This document shows, in pieces, positions 6,828 through 15,815 of a DNA stretch of 64,000 nucleotides; the first letter of the stretch is position 1, and each line of letters starts with the position of its first letter. Made by a program: the position numbers and the translations under genes. The notes under the pieces are model-generated. The model did not search any database, was not told where the DNA came from, and worked only from the letters and a program-made list of their open reading frames with translations. Origin of the DNA: Mycobacterium sp. MBM (lineage in GTDB: Bacteria > Actinomycetota > Actinomycetes > Mycobacteriales > Mycobacteriaceae). The stretch is taken from positions 1-64,000 of the forward strand of contig JAKJHY010000022.1 in assembly GCA_021648845.1 (NCBI GenBank), read 5' to 3'.

Positions 6828-8259
6828 GACGCGGTGTAAATACGGAGCACGGGCGTAGGTTCCGCTTCACGACCTGCAAGTCTGCGAAGAAGGAGTCACG
6901 CCCGTGCCTGTTCGAGTATCAGCCGTCGATCGCATCCGCACCAGAATCGATGCCCTATTTGCCGAGGATCGGGAGCTTTCGGAGATCCTTGAAGAGGTTG
7001 CCCGGCTGGGCGCTCAACTGTTGATGCAGGCGGCCCTGGAGGCTGAGGTCACCGAGTTCCTCGGTCGCGAACGCTACCAACGCGCTGCTGCCTGTCCCGA
7101 CGCTAACGGCGGCTCGCGCAACGGGTATCGACAGGTGACGGTGAAAACCACCACTGGGCCGGTTACGTTGGAGCGGCCGAAGCTGCGTGGCACCACCGCA
7201 GCGTTTGCGTCGCGGTTGTTCGGCAAGCACGTGACGAGAACCAACGCCTTGGAGACGCTGGTGATTGCCTCGTTCGTACGCGGGTTATCGGTGCGCGACG
7301 TGCAGGCCACCCTCGCCGAAACACTTGGCGACCAGGCCGCGATCTCCAAATCCACGGTCTCGGAAGTGTGCAAGGCGATCCGAGCCGAATACCAGGCGTG
7401 GGCGCGTCGTCGACTTGACGAGATCACGCTGGATTACCTGTTCTTGGATGCCAGCTTCTTTCGGATGCATCCGGGGTCGCCGGCCGAGCCGGTGCTGGCC
7501 GCCTGGGGCATCACCACCGAGGGCAAGCCGGTGTTCGTCGGGTTGGCGCCCGGGACCGGCGAGTCGACCGACGCATGGGCCGACTTCCTGACTGATCTGG
7601 GCGATCGCGGCCTGGGTTGTCCACTGTTGGTTGTCTCTGACGGCGCCAAGGGCCTGATCGCAGCCATCGAACAAATTTTCCCAAAAGCGTTGCGGCAGAG
7701 ATGTCTTATTCATCGACTCCGCAACGTGCTCGCGAAGATTCCCGCCGGGATGCAAGCCGAGGTCCGCGACGGCTACTGGGCCATCTTCGATACCGCCGAT
7801 CTGACGGTTGAACCGGGGCCTGGGCTCGTTGAGATCATCGACAAGCGGATCGAGGCGTTCGCCGCCAAATACTTCGACCTCTATCCGGCGGCGATGCGCA
7901 TTCTGCTCACCGACAAAGCTGGGTTGACTGCCTATCTGCGGTTCCCGGTCGAACACCATGGGCGCGTTCGACATTCGAATTTTATTGAGCGCTCCTTTGG
8001 GGAGACCAAGCGTCGGACCAAGGTCATCGGCCGATTCCCCGGCGAGACCAGCGCCGTTAGCCTGGTATGGGCGGTGCTCGACCGGGCCTCGGCCGGTTGG
8101 CGCGGGCTGTCCATGACACCGGTCGGTACCCGATTGCTGCACGACCTACGTCGATCGCTGCTGGACCCACCCCGTGAACTGCGGCTGACACCGTCCACCA
8201 CGAGTAACGGCACCAACCCCGCAGATCCCATCTCGGCCACCGCGTAACAACTCCGTGTC
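6828..8259 (+). mobile_element. IS256-family insertion sequence
   Basis: About 1.43 kb with one transposase gene. The imperfect terminal repeats are GACGCGGTGTAAATACG (from 6828) and, on the other strand, GACACGGAGTTGTTACG (from 8259), 11-12 of 17 matching. No 8-9 bp target duplication is visible (left flank GTGTCCGG, right flank GCTTTGGC), consistent with a rearrangement at one end. The exact ends are uncertain by a few bases. Confidence 0.75.
6904..8247 (+). CDS. IS256-family transposase
   Basis: A 447-residue mutator-type DDE transposase. First Asp in LDYLFLDASFF (~residue 182), second in LVVSDGAKGL (~249), followed by the family's CLIHRLRNVLAKIP helix; the catalytic Glu is in SFGETKRRTKVIGRFP. 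Full length for the family. The GTG at 6904 follows GAAGGAG. The frame is intact, so it may still be active. Confidence 0.93.
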   Translation: MPVRVSAVDRIRTRIDALFAEDRELSEILEEVARLGAQLLMQAALEAEVTEFLGRERYQRAAACPDANGGSRNGYRQVTVKTTTGPVTLERPKLRGTTAAFASRLFGKHVTRTNALETLVIASFVRGLSVRDVQATLAETLGDQAAISKSTVSEVCKAIRAEYQAWARRRLDEITLDYLFLDASFFRMHPGSPAEPVLAAWGITTEGKPVFVGLAPGTGESTDAWADFLTDLGDRGLGCPLLVVSDGAKGLIAAIEQIFPKALRQRCLIHRLRNVLAKIPAGMQAEVRDGYWAIFDTADLTVEPGPGLVEIIDKRIEAFAAKYFDLYPAAMRILLTDKAGLTAYLRFPVEHHGRVRHSNFIERSFGETKRRTKVIGRFPGETSAVSLVWAVLDRASAGWRGLSMTPVGTRLLHDLRRSLLDPPRELRLTPSTTSNGTNPADPISATA

Positions 8260-8271
8260 GCTTTGGCAGGC

Positions 8272-8757
8272 TCAGTTTCGGTGACGGCTGGCGGTGACCA
8301 GGTCGATCGGTGGGATGTAGCCGGTGATGCTGTTGATGGTGCGATGCAGGCCGTGGTGCAGCGCGTCGATGTCGCAGCGGGCCAGGCCGCCAGCGGTGGC
8401 GATGACGTGTTCGGTGGTGAACGCCAGGTCGTTGATCGTGCCCAGGATGCGGCGGTCGGCGGTCTTGGCCACGGCCACCTGCTGGGGATCAAGATCGCCG
8501 AGCGTATCGGCGGGCAGACCCTCGACGTGCAACGCGGCCTGGATCGCCGAGACGACCGGCGGGCCGATCGGGCGCAACCCGGCGGCGGTGACGTTCGGCA
8601 TGAACACCGAGAACAAGGTCCCGGCGTGGGTCACCAGCAGGCATTTGCGTCGGTCGATCCAGACCAGGTGGGCATACCAGTCGGTCGCGCAGGCTTGGCC
8701 GATGGCCGGCTCAGGCGCCCTCAGCAGCGCCAACACCTTGGCGGTACATCGCAGCAT
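8272..8757 (-). CDS. conserved hypothetical protein, DUF6933-like
   Basis: 161 residues starting MLRCTAKVLALL, with WYAHLVWIDRRKCLLVTH and LFSVFMPN. This resembles the family annotated DUF6933 (small actinobacterial and firmicute proteins, function unknown to me). The frame is open further upstream, to 9003, but that part runs opposite the divergent gene and the family pattern begins at the ATG at 8757. It ends 12 bp from the IS256 right end. It is divergent from the gene at 8815 with a 57-bp gap that may hold both promoters. Confidence 0.6.
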   Translation of the reverse strand: MLRCTAKVLALLRAPEPAIGQACATDWYAHLVWIDRRKCLLVTHAGTLFSVFMPNVTAAGLRPIGPPVVSAIQAALHVEGLPADTLGDLDPQQVAVAKTADRRILGTINDLAFTTEHVIATAGGLARCDIDALHHGLHRTINSITGYIPPIDLVTASRHRN

Positions 8758-8814
8758 CACGACCCATGATCGTAGGCAGCGTCCCCGAGGATCGGTACCC
8801 AAGAACACCGCGAC

Positions 8815-9423
8815 GTGGCGCCGGTACAGTGTGGCGACGTGTTGGTCGCCGATCTGCATCACTTCCTCGACATGCCGCACGACGCTTCCGGTCCCGCGCG
8901 CCGCCTGGCACAACACCTGGGCGACATTGTCCGGGCGGGCACCGCCGGCCAGGTCGGTGATCGGTGGGTATCGGCATTGCCGTGTCGGCGCCGCCCCGCC
9001 CACAGGCGCTGCCCCGGGCGGATGACCATCGCTATCGCCTCGGCCGAGACGGCGGCGCCGATCCGATGGTCGTGCAGCGTCTGCGACGACGAGGGGGTGA
9101 TCAGCAACTGGGCAGACTCCCCATACGACCTGCGCCGCCGCCGCTCCAGCGTTGCCGGCGACCTCAAGGAGGTCATCGTCAGCGACACGACCGCCGCCGT
9201 GTTACGCGACCTGATGCTGCTTGACCCCGACTGTGAGCGACTGGTGTACGGCATGCGCGCCCACCCAAACGGCGCTGCCTTACTGACCAATGCCGACGAC
9301 CTCGAAGAGCTTATCGGGTTCGTAGCCGCCGAAGCCAACCACGAACCCAACCGCCGCCGCCAAGACCGCCTCGACGCCGCGTTCAACGCACTGACCGACG
9401 CCGCCCAAACCCTCTCCAGCTGA
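8815..9423 (+). CDS. conserved actinobacterial hypothetical protein
   Basis: 202 residues from a GTG. The N-terminal ~70 residues (VLVADLHHFLDMP, GPARRLAQHLGDIVRA, WVSALPCRRRP) and the C-terminal part (WSCSVCDDEGVISNW, then an Arg-rich PYDLRRRR) look like two joined units that I have seen paired in actinobacterial accessory DNA. One CxxC is present. No catalytic motif is recognised. It faces away from the DUF6933-like gene. Confidence 0.5.
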   Translation: MAPVQCGDVLVADLHHFLDMPHDASGPARRLAQHLGDIVRAGTAGQVGDRWVSALPCRRRPAHRRCPGRMTIAIASAETAAPIRWSCSVCDDEGVISNWADSPYDLRRRRSSVAGDLKEVIVSDTTAAVLRDLMLLDPDCERLVYGMRAHPNGAALLTNADDLEELIGFVAAEANHEPNRRRQDRLDAAFNALTDAAQTLSS

Positions 9424-9639
9424 GCATCTCTCGGCCCTACGCATCAGCCCTGGGCGCGCCAAAGCATCCGCAGCAAGCTACCGAACCCGCTCGCCGTTAT
9501 CCCCAACACCACCAGCTCAAGCTGCAAGAGCCTGTCACTTGAGTTCCCCAGCCCGTATGCTCACCCACGAAGCTGCGAACCGACCGGTGCTTTTACACCC
9601 ACTTTCGGACGCGACCTTGCCGGAACGGGCACCGCAACA

Positions 9640-10713
9640 GTGACGCTGTTGACCGCTCTGCTACCCGGCTACGCCGCAGTCGGATTGGCGGCCCCCGCCC
9701 TGCTCATCGCGTCCCGCGCGCTGGGCGGAATCTTCATGGGTGGCCAATACACTGGCGCGAATCCTCTTGCTATGGAGGCTCTTCCGACCAGTAAGCGCGG
9801 CGTGTGGGGATCGGTCATCGCCGGCGCCTATCCGATCGCCTTCGTCGTGATCTCGGTGATCACATTCTCCCTCCTGAGGTTCATGCCGTCCGAAGACGTC
9901 AACGACACATATGTCACCATGGGATGGCGCATCCCGTTCGTCATCGGGGGCGTATTGACCTTCGCGTTCGTCATCTACTTCCACCGCAATGTGGCTGAGT
10001 CCCCGGTGTGGGAGAAGGCGCAGCGCACCGACAAGGGCGCTCGGCGCAGTCCACTTCGCGAGCTCCTCGCCGGTTCCAACCGCGCTGCCTTCCTGCAGGT
10101 TTTCGTCATGATGACCGGAATCTGGCTGGGCCTACAGCTGCTGCCGGCAGCCACTCCGCAGGTACTGATCGGGACGCTCGACCTGCCGGCGACGACGATC
10201 ACGCTCGGCTTGCTCGGCTGCAACGTGGTGTTGGCCATCGCCTATCCGTTCGTCGGCTGGCTCGGGCAGCGTTTCGGTCGCCGCCGCATGCTGATCATCG
10301 GCGGGGCTTGTACGGCGATGGTCACTGCGCCGCTGTACTACGAGCTCGTCTCGGCGGCCCAGAGCCAGAATTATCTCGTCCTGTTCGTCGTGCTGAGCAT
10401 CTGCCTGGTGCTGACGATTGGCCCGAACGCCATGACGATCGCCTATATTTGCGAGCGCTTTCCGACCGAGGTGCGCAGCATCGGGTACGGCACTAGTTAC
10501 TCATTGCCCGTGATCATTCCGTCGTTCTACGCGTTCTTCATGCTGGGCGTCGCCGAGTTCGTCCCTTATGAGTTCTCACCCGTGCCCCTATTGGTACTCG
10601 GCGGCGCGCTCACAGCCATCGGCGCCGCCATCGGTCCGTCGACGAACCACGTCGACTTCAGCAAGCAAGCTCCCGGCATTTCATCGACCGTGTCGCTCAA
10701 GGAGAACACCTGA
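9640..10713 (+). pseudogene. MFS metabolite:H+ symporter, N-terminally truncated
   Basis: The 357 readable residues cover about transmembrane helices 3-12 of an MFS transporter of the sugar/metabolite:H+ symporter group (ShiA/ProP/benzoate type). ASRALGGIFMGGQYTG (TM4 region) and GWLGQRFGRRRML (the cytoplasmic R-x-G-R-R loop) are diagnostic. Relatives have ~430-450 residues, so about 80 N-terminal residues (TM1-2) are missing. Similarity fades near 9604, and the frame upstream to 9424 is open but unrelated. The GTG at 9640 is only the first in-frame start. It is followed after 2 bp by the hydrolase gene, so it was the first gene of an uptake/catabolic operon. Confidence 0.7.
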
Positions 10714-10715
10714 CC

Positions 10716-11486
10716 ATGCCAATCCTCTCTGACCGGAACCTTTTCGTGACCGACGCAGGCGAAGGCGATCCCGTCGTCATGCTTCACGGGCTCGGCGGCA
10801 CCAGCAGCATGTACCAGCCACAGGCAGCTGCGCTCGTCGAGACCAACCGCGTCGTCCGGATAGATCTCGCCGGCTCGGGTCGGTCACCGCACGACGGACC
10901 CCTGAGCATCGAGTCTTGGGCCGATGACATCGTGTCCGTTCTCGGCGCGCTGGGAATCGACCACGCAGTCTTCGTCGCCCACTCGCTCGGCACACTAGTC
11001 GCGGTCGACATCGCGCGTCGCTACCCGTCGCTTGTTACTTCCCTGGTGGCTCTAGGCCCGGTCCGCGCCCAGCCCAGCAAGGTAAAGGAAGCGACCCGTG
11101 CCCGCGCACAGACCGTCCGGCAGCTGGGCATGGAGTCAATAGTCGATGGCGTGCTTTCAGTAGCCCTTTCCGACGCGGCGCGGCGCGACAAGCCCGTTGT
11201 GGCCGCATTCATCCGCGAGTCATTGCTCGCTCAACCCCCGCTTGGCTATTCCGCGTCGTGCGAAGCATTGGCCGCCGTGGAGGACCCGCGATGGACCGCA
11301 GTCGCCGTACCGACGTGGTTGGTCAACGGGACCGATGACAAGCTCGCCGCTCCACAGCTTGTCGACGCCATCCAGGCCGACGTACCTCATGCGAGCCGTG
11401 TGGAAGTGCCCGGTGCAGGCCACTGGCTCTCCGTAGAGGAGCCGGAGCTCGTGACGGATATCGTGCGAAAGGCTTTGAGCGCGTGA
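10716..11486 (+). CDS. alpha/beta hydrolase
   Basis: 256 residues of the alpha/beta-hydrolase fold, close in pattern to 3-oxoadipate enol-lactonase and RutD. Oxyanion segment VMLHGLGG (21-28), nucleophile Ser90 in VAHSLG, acid near 207-209 (NGTDDK), His236 in GAGHW. The ATG at 10716 lies two bases after the transporter stop, and the stop overlaps the ridA start. The MFS-hydrolase-RidA order suggests uptake and hydrolysis of an ester or amide followed by enamine/imine clearance; the substrate is unknown. Confidence 0.8.
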   Translation: MPILSDRNLFVTDAGEGDPVVMLHGLGGTSSMYQPQAAALVETNRVVRIDLAGSGRSPHDGPLSIESWADDIVSVLGALGIDHAVFVAHSLGTLVAVDIARRYPSLVTSLVALGPVRAQPSKVKEATRARAQTVRQLGMESIVDGVLSVALSDAARRDKPVVAAFIRESLLAQPPLGYSASCEALAAVEDPRWTAVAVPTWLVNGTDDKLAAPQLVDAIQADVPHASRVEVPGAGHWLSVEEPELVTDIVRKALSA

Positions 11487-11884
11487 GGCGGGCGTTGTTT
11501 CCTGACGCGTGGAAACGGCACGAGCGCCCCACGTCACCGGGTTTGGTCAACGGCCGCCTCGTCTTCACCTCGGGGCAGGTGGGCATCGATCAGCGCACCG
11601 GCGAGCTTGTCGGCGAAGGGACCTATGAGCAGACCGCGCAGGCGCTCCACAACCTCGAGGAGGTACTGCGCGAGGCCGGTGGCTCGCTGGCCGACTTGAC
11701 CAAAGTGACTGTCTACCTAGCGAACCGGACCGACATCGCAGAGATGAACCGCGCGTATGCTGCGGTGATACCGCAGCCGTGGCCCGCCCGAAGCACTGTG
11801 CTGGCCGGGCTGGCCCGACCCGAACTCAGAGTGGAAATCGAAGGCGTCGCGGTGCTGAGCAGTTCTGACTTCACGGGGAGCTGA
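11483..11884 (+). CDS. RidA-family deaminase
   Basis: 133 residues of the RidA/YjgF/UK114 fold, which hydrolyses reactive enamine/imine intermediates. FTSGQVGID, DLTKVTVYLA, the conserved Arg in WPARSTVLAG and Glu in RVEIEGVAV are present. The GTG start at 11483 overlaps the hydrolase stop (GTGA). The last ~50 codons lie inside a ~390-bp segment repeated at 37704, where only this 3' end of ridA survives. Confidence 0.85.
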   Translation: MRRALFPDAWKRHERPTSPGLVNGRLVFTSGQVGIDQRTGELVGEGTYEQTAQALHNLEEVLREAGGSLADLTKVTVYLANRTDIAEMNRAYAAVIPQPWPARSTVLAGLARPELRVEIEGVAVLSSSDFTGS

Positions 11885-12127
11885 CAAAGCGATCGGCGAC
11901 TTTCTGAAGGCCTGCATGAAGGGTCAGCGGCGACACGCAGCGTGCACATCGATAGCACCCTGCCTCCTGCCGCACGCGCCCACCCTTTTCGCGGCGCTGC
12001 GAGCGCACAATGTGTCCACAACCGTGCCGGTTCTGCCACATAGATGACAAAAGCGTGTGTTCCACGCTGCTGATAACGGCCGAGTACTCGCAGCTTGATC
12101 AGCTGTCAGGTGTCACCGAGTCTGAGA
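11736..12127 (+). repeat. diverged direct repeat flanking the catabolic island, copy 1
   Basis: 392 bp that begins inside ridA (TCGCAGAGATGAACC) and runs through the 3' intergenic DNA to CTGAGA. It aligns with 37704-38102 at roughly 90% identity with a few small indels. Shared landmarks are GGGAGCTGACAAAGCGATCG and GAGTACTCGCAGCTTGATCA. Confidence 0.8.
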
Positions 12128-12428
12128 CTTGACAGCCGGTGTCAGTTCTGAATCTGCATGACAACTCGTCATTTGGTTTGGCAAGAGATGGCAATTCTTA
12201 TGAGTTTAGCAATTCGTTAGCCACCATCGCCGTCAACGGACTCAACAACGTCCCGCATCTGGTGCCATCAGCGCCCTAGCCGCGGCCGGTCTCGATCCGG
12301 CGACCGGCAGCAAGTTCGCGAGGTTCCGCGACCGTAGCCTGGTCAACCTCGAGCCTGTCTCTTGCCGGAACGACGATCTACCCGCGGCGTCACCGATGCG
12401 GAAGTTGGTCTTGTGGAACCGGTTTCGG
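12128..12428. other. intergenic, no gene seen
   Basis: This AT-richer stretch (12165-12225) followed by GC-rich DNA holds no ORF with recognisable coding character. It is the left junction between the ridA repeat and the catabolic island. Confidence 0.4.
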
Positions 12429-13178
12429 CTACGGCATGCCCAGCGAGCGCGAGATGCCACTGGCCGCCACCTGCAGCGCACTGACCAGGCGGCCCTGCCG
12501 GCCTTTCAGGGAGGGCACCACGATGCCGATCGCGGCGATGACGCGACCGCCGGGGCGCACCGGTACCGCGACCGAGCACTGGCCGCGGTGCATCTCCTCG
12601 GAGGTGGTGGCAAAGCCTTCGCGCCGCGCACGGGTGAGCTGACGCCGCAAGGTGCCGGGAGCGATGACGGTGTACGGCGTGATCGGCATGAGGGCGCCGA
12701 GCACCTCGTCCTGGACATCCTGCGGCGCATAGGCCAACAACACCTTGCCCACCGCGGTGGCGTGCAACGGCAACCGGGTGCCCACCGTGCTGAGGATGGG
12801 CACCGACATGCTTCCGCGCACCCGGTCCAGATACAGCGCCTGGGTGCCGTCGCGGACGGCCAGGTGAGCGGTGACGTGGGTGGCGCCGTACAGATCATGC
12901 AGGAACGGTGACGCGGTCTCCACGAGCCCACCCTGCACGGGAGCCAGCAGGCCAAGGTCCCAGAGCCGCCGGCCGATGACGTAGTCGCCGGAGGTGGTGC
13001 GGGCCAGCGCGCCGAACGCGACGAGCTCACCGACCAGCCGGTGCGCGGTGGCCAGGGGCACCCCCGCGCGTTCGGCCAGCGCCGTGAGGCCGAGGCGGCG
13101 GTGTTCGGTGTCGAACGCGCCGAGCAACGACAACGCGCGGCTGGTGACCGACATACCAGGTGCGGTGCTCGAGGGCAT
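12429..13178 (-). CDS. IclR-family regulator divergent from pcaH
   Basis: 249 residues: N-terminal winged HTH (residues ~10-70, RLGLTALAERAGVPLATAHR) and IclR effector domain (GTRLPLHATAVGKVLLAY, EGFATTSEEMHRGQCSVAVP). It is transcribed away from pcaHGBL, with ~90 bp between the starts that contain a TTCCG-N5-CGGAA palindrome. In Rhodococcus and relatives an IclR protein (PcaR/PobR type) controls protocatechuate genes, so it is the likely pca regulator. ATG 13178 is used; ATG 13154 is an alternative. Confidence 0.85.
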   Translation of the reverse strand: MPSSTAPGMSVTSRALSLLGAFDTEHRRLGLTALAERAGVPLATAHRLVGELVAFGALARTTSGDYVIGRRLWDLGLLAPVQGGLVETASPFLHDLYGATHVTAHLAVRDGTQALYLDRVRGSMSVPILSTVGTRLPLHATAVGKVLLAYAPQDVQDEVLGALMPITPYTVIAPGTLRRQLTRARREGFATTSEEMHRGQCSVAVPVRPGGRVIAAIGIVVPSLKGRQGRLVSALQVAASGISRSLGMP

Positions 13179-13197
13179 CCCCCGATTCTGCCCGTGT

Positions 13198-13214
13198 CTT
13201 CCGTTCAGCGGAAG
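13198..13214. promoter_or_regulatory. candidate IclR operator in the pcaR-like/pcaH gap
   Basis: CTTCCG (13198-13203) and CGGAAG (13209-13214) form a perfect palindrome with a 5-nt centre, about 57 bp upstream of pcaH and 20 bp from the regulator start. IclR sites are typically short palindromes of this size. Confidence 0.45.
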
Positions 13215-13270
13215 TGGACGCGTGGCGGCGGGCTGCTGCGGAGTTAATCTGCGGGAGAACGGAGGAGCCC

Positions 13271-14053
13271 ATGAGCATCGCCACCGGCCAGCCCAGTCAA
13301 GCCGACGTCAGCGCCGAGATCGCCGCGATCACTACAACATACGAGAACAGTCTCGCCGCGGGTGACCGGCCCGAGACCCGGGTCAGGACGGATTACGCCC
13401 CGTACCGCTCCAGCGCCCTGCGCCACCCCACCAAGGACATGCGCCACGCCGATCCGGAGGGTATCGAGTTGTGGGCGCCCTGTTTCGGTGAGCGTGATGT
13501 CGATCCCCTCGAAGCGGACCTCACCATCGCGCACGGTGGTGAGCCGCAGGGAGAGCGGATGGTGGTCACCGGGCGCGTGCTCGACGGTGACGGCCGGCCG
13601 GTGCGCCGGCAACTGGTTGAGATCTGGCAGGCCAACGCCGCGGGACGCTATGTTCACAAACGCGACCAGCACCCCGCTCCCATCGACCCGAACTTCACCG
13701 GGGTGGGCCGGTGTATCACCGATGACCAGGGCTGGTACCGCTTCACCACCATCAAGCCCGGTCCCTACCCCTGGCGTAACCACCACAACGCGTGGCGCCC
13801 GGCGCACATCCATTTCTCGATGTTCGGCACGGAATTCACCCAGCGACTGGTGACGCAGATGTACTTTCCGGGTGACCAGTTGTTCGACCTCGACCCCATC
13901 TACCAGTCGATCGTCGATCCGGTGGCGCGGCAACGGTTGGTGGCGACCTATGACCACGAGGTGACCACACACGAGTGGGCCACCGGTTACCGCTGGGACA
14001 TCGTGCTCACCGGTAGCCACCGCACGCCGCTCGAGCCGGAGGGAAGCAAGTGA
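13271..14053 (+). CDS. pcaH: protocatechuate 3,4-dioxygenase beta subunit
   Basis: 260 residues. It catalyses intradiol cleavage of protocatechuate to 3-carboxy-cis,cis-muconate. The Fe(III) ligands align with the family: Tyr127 (GRYVHK), Tyr166 (GPYPWRN), and His179 and His181 (WRPAHIHFS). The substrate-binding WRNHHNAW stretch is present. GGAGGAG precedes the ATG at 13271 by 6 nt, which decides the start over the longer open frame from 13160. The stop overlaps pcaG (GTGA), coupling the two subunits. Confidence 0.95.
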   Translation: MSIATGQPSQADVSAEIAAITTTYENSLAAGDRPETRVRTDYAPYRSSALRHPTKDMRHADPEGIELWAPCFGERDVDPLEADLTIAHGGEPQGERMVVTGRVLDGDGRPVRRQLVEIWQANAAGRYVHKRDQHPAPIDPNFTGVGRCITDDQGWYRFTTIKPGPYPWRNHHNAWRPAHIHFSMFGTEFTQRLVTQMYFPGDQLFDLDPIYQSIVDPVARQRLVATYDHEVTTHEWATGYRWDIVLTGSHRTPLEPEGSK

Positions 14054-14613
14054 CCACCATCGACGACATGGATCTGACGCCCACACCCGGCCAGACCGTC
14101 GGACCCTTCTTCCACTATGCGCTGCCCTTCGACGGAGACCGCGATCTGGTGGCGCCCGGCACGCCGGGATCGGTCCGGCTGCACGGACTGGTCCGCGACG
14201 GCGCGGGCGCGCCGGTGCCGGACGCTCTCATTGAGATCTGGCAGGCCGACCCCGCAGGCCGAATTCCCCGGCGCAACGGCACATTCCGGCGGGACGGCAG
14301 CTCATTCACCGGGTTCGGCCGCGCCAGCACCGACCGCGAAGGCGAATACGCGTTCACCACCCTGCGGCCTGGGAGTGTCGACGGGGGATTGCCCTTCTTC
14401 GCGGTGACGGTGTTCGCCCGCGGATTGCTGGACCGCCTGTTCACCCGCGCCTACCTGCCGTTGGACGGCGCCGCCGCCGACAGCGTGCTGCTGGGCCTGG
14501 GAACCGCGGCATCGCGACTGATGGTCGAACCCGAGGAGGGCGGTCTGCGCTTCGACATCAACCTGCAGGGCCCCGACGAGACACCGTTCCTGTCCTACCC
14601 ACGGCACAAGTGA
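14050..14613 (+). CDS. pcaG: protocatechuate 3,4-dioxygenase alpha subunit
   Basis: 187 residues, the non-iron-binding partner of PcaH in the (alpha-beta)n enzyme. Family features are TPGQTVGPFFHYALPF at the N-terminus, ALIEIWQADPAGR, and FTGFGRASTDREGEYAFTT. The GTG start at 14050 overlaps the pcaH stop, and its own TGA overlaps the pcaB ATG by one base. Confidence 0.94.
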   Translation: MTTIDDMDLTPTPGQTVGPFFHYALPFDGDRDLVAPGTPGSVRLHGLVRDGAGAPVPDALIEIWQADPAGRIPRRNGTFRRDGSSFTGFGRASTDREGEYAFTTLRPGSVDGGLPFFAVTVFARGLLDRLFTRAYLPLDGAAADSVLLGLGTAASRLMVEPEEGGLRFDINLQGPDETPFLSYPRHK

Positions 14614-15815
14614 TGTCGGTGTTGTGGCCGGGTGCACACCGCGTCGACGGAGTGTGCACCGATGCCGCGGTGGTGCGGGCCATGTGCCAGGTGGAAGACG
14701 CCTGGTTGCGCGTGCTCGCCGACACCGGCGTGGCGCCGGCCCACGCCCCCGCCGCGGGGCTGGCGGGCCCGGATGACGTGGCGGGCCTGGCGCGCGCCGG
14801 CGAAACCGGTGGCAACGCCGTGATCCCACTGGTGAATTTGTTGCGGGAACGGCTGCGCGCAGCGGGAGATGATGCCGCGGCTGACTGGTTGCACCGTGGA
14901 CTCACCAGCCAGGACGTCCTGGACACCGCCCTGATGCTGTGTGCGCGTGACGCGGTGGCCGGTATCGGGGACCAACTCCGGCAACACGTCACCGCCCTGG
15001 CGGAGCTGGCGGTCGAACATCGCGGAACACCCATGGTGGCACGAACTCTCACCAAGCCGGCCGTACCCACCACCTTCGGCGCCAAGGTCGCCTCCTGGCT
15101 CGACGGGGTGCTCGATGCGGCTGAGGCGGTGGCGGCGCTGACGTTCCCGGTTCAGCTCGGCGGCGCCGCAGGCACGCTGTCCGGATTGGTGGAACTGGCG
15201 GGGGTCGACCGGGCCCGTCGGTGCCGCAGGGACTTACCCGCGGCGCTGGGGTTGTCCGAGTCGGCGCCGTGGCACACCCGCCGCGGCCCCGTCACCCGTC
15301 TCGCCGACGCCGCCGTCACCGTCACCGATGCCTGGGGCCGGATCGCCAATGACGTGCTGGTACTGGGCCGGCCCGAGATCGGCGAACTGGCCGAGGGCCA
15401 GGGCGGCGGTTCGTCGACCATGCCGCACAAGTCGAATCCGGTGATGTCGGTGCTGATCCGGCGGGCCGCTCTGGCCGGCCCCCCGCTGGCCGCGACACTG
15501 CACACCGCAGCCGCCGAACAGATCGACGAACGCGCCGACGGCGGTTGGCATCTGGAGTGGGACACCCTGGCCACCCTGCTGCGGCGTACCGCCGTGGCCG
15601 CCGAACACACCACCGTCCTGCTGCGGAATTTGCGCGTCGATTCCTACCGGATGGGTATCCGACTCGCGGAGATGGACACCGACCTGCGGGCCGAACAGCG
15701 CACCCTGGCCGCGTTGGCCGGCCGAGACGCCGAACCCGCCTACACCGGTCTGATCGTCGACCTGGTCGAGCAGACCGTCGCCCGCGCAAACCGACACCTC
15801 TTGGAGATCTCTTGA
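14613..15815 (+). CDS. pcaB: 3-carboxy-cis,cis-muconate cycloisomerase
   Basis: 400 residues of the fumarase/aspartase superfamily. It converts 3-carboxymuconate to 4-carboxymuconolactone. The signature SSTMPHKSNP is at ~268-277, and upstream superfamily helices TSQDVLDTALML and TFGAKVASW are present. ATG 14613 (TGATG overlap with pcaG) is chosen over GTG 14610. The stop overlaps the TTG of pcaL. Confidence 0.92.
   Translation: MSVLWPGAHRVDGVCTDAAVVRAMCQVEDAWLRVLADTGVAPAHAPAAGLAGPDDVAGLARAGETGGNAVIPLVNLLRERLRAAGDDAAADWLHRGLTSQDVLDTALMLCARDAVAGIGDQLRQHVTALAELAVEHRGTPMVARTLTKPAVPTTFGAKVASWLDGVLDAAEAVAALTFPVQLGGAAGTLSGLVELAGVDRARRCRRDLPAALGLSESAPWHTRRGPVTRLADAAVTVTDAWGRIANDVLVLGRPEIGELAEGQGGGSSTMPHKSNPVMSVLIRRAALAGPPLAATLHTAAAEQIDERADGGWHLEWDTLATLLRRTAVAAEHTTVLLRNLRVDSYRMGIRLAEMDTDLRAEQRTLAALAGRDAEPAYTGLIVDLVEQTVARANRHLLEIS

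Noticed and set aside
8260..8271. tnsB continuation to the right of IS256
   Set aside because: The sequence after the IS256 right end does not read as transposase in any frame; the DUF6933-like gene begins there on the other strand.
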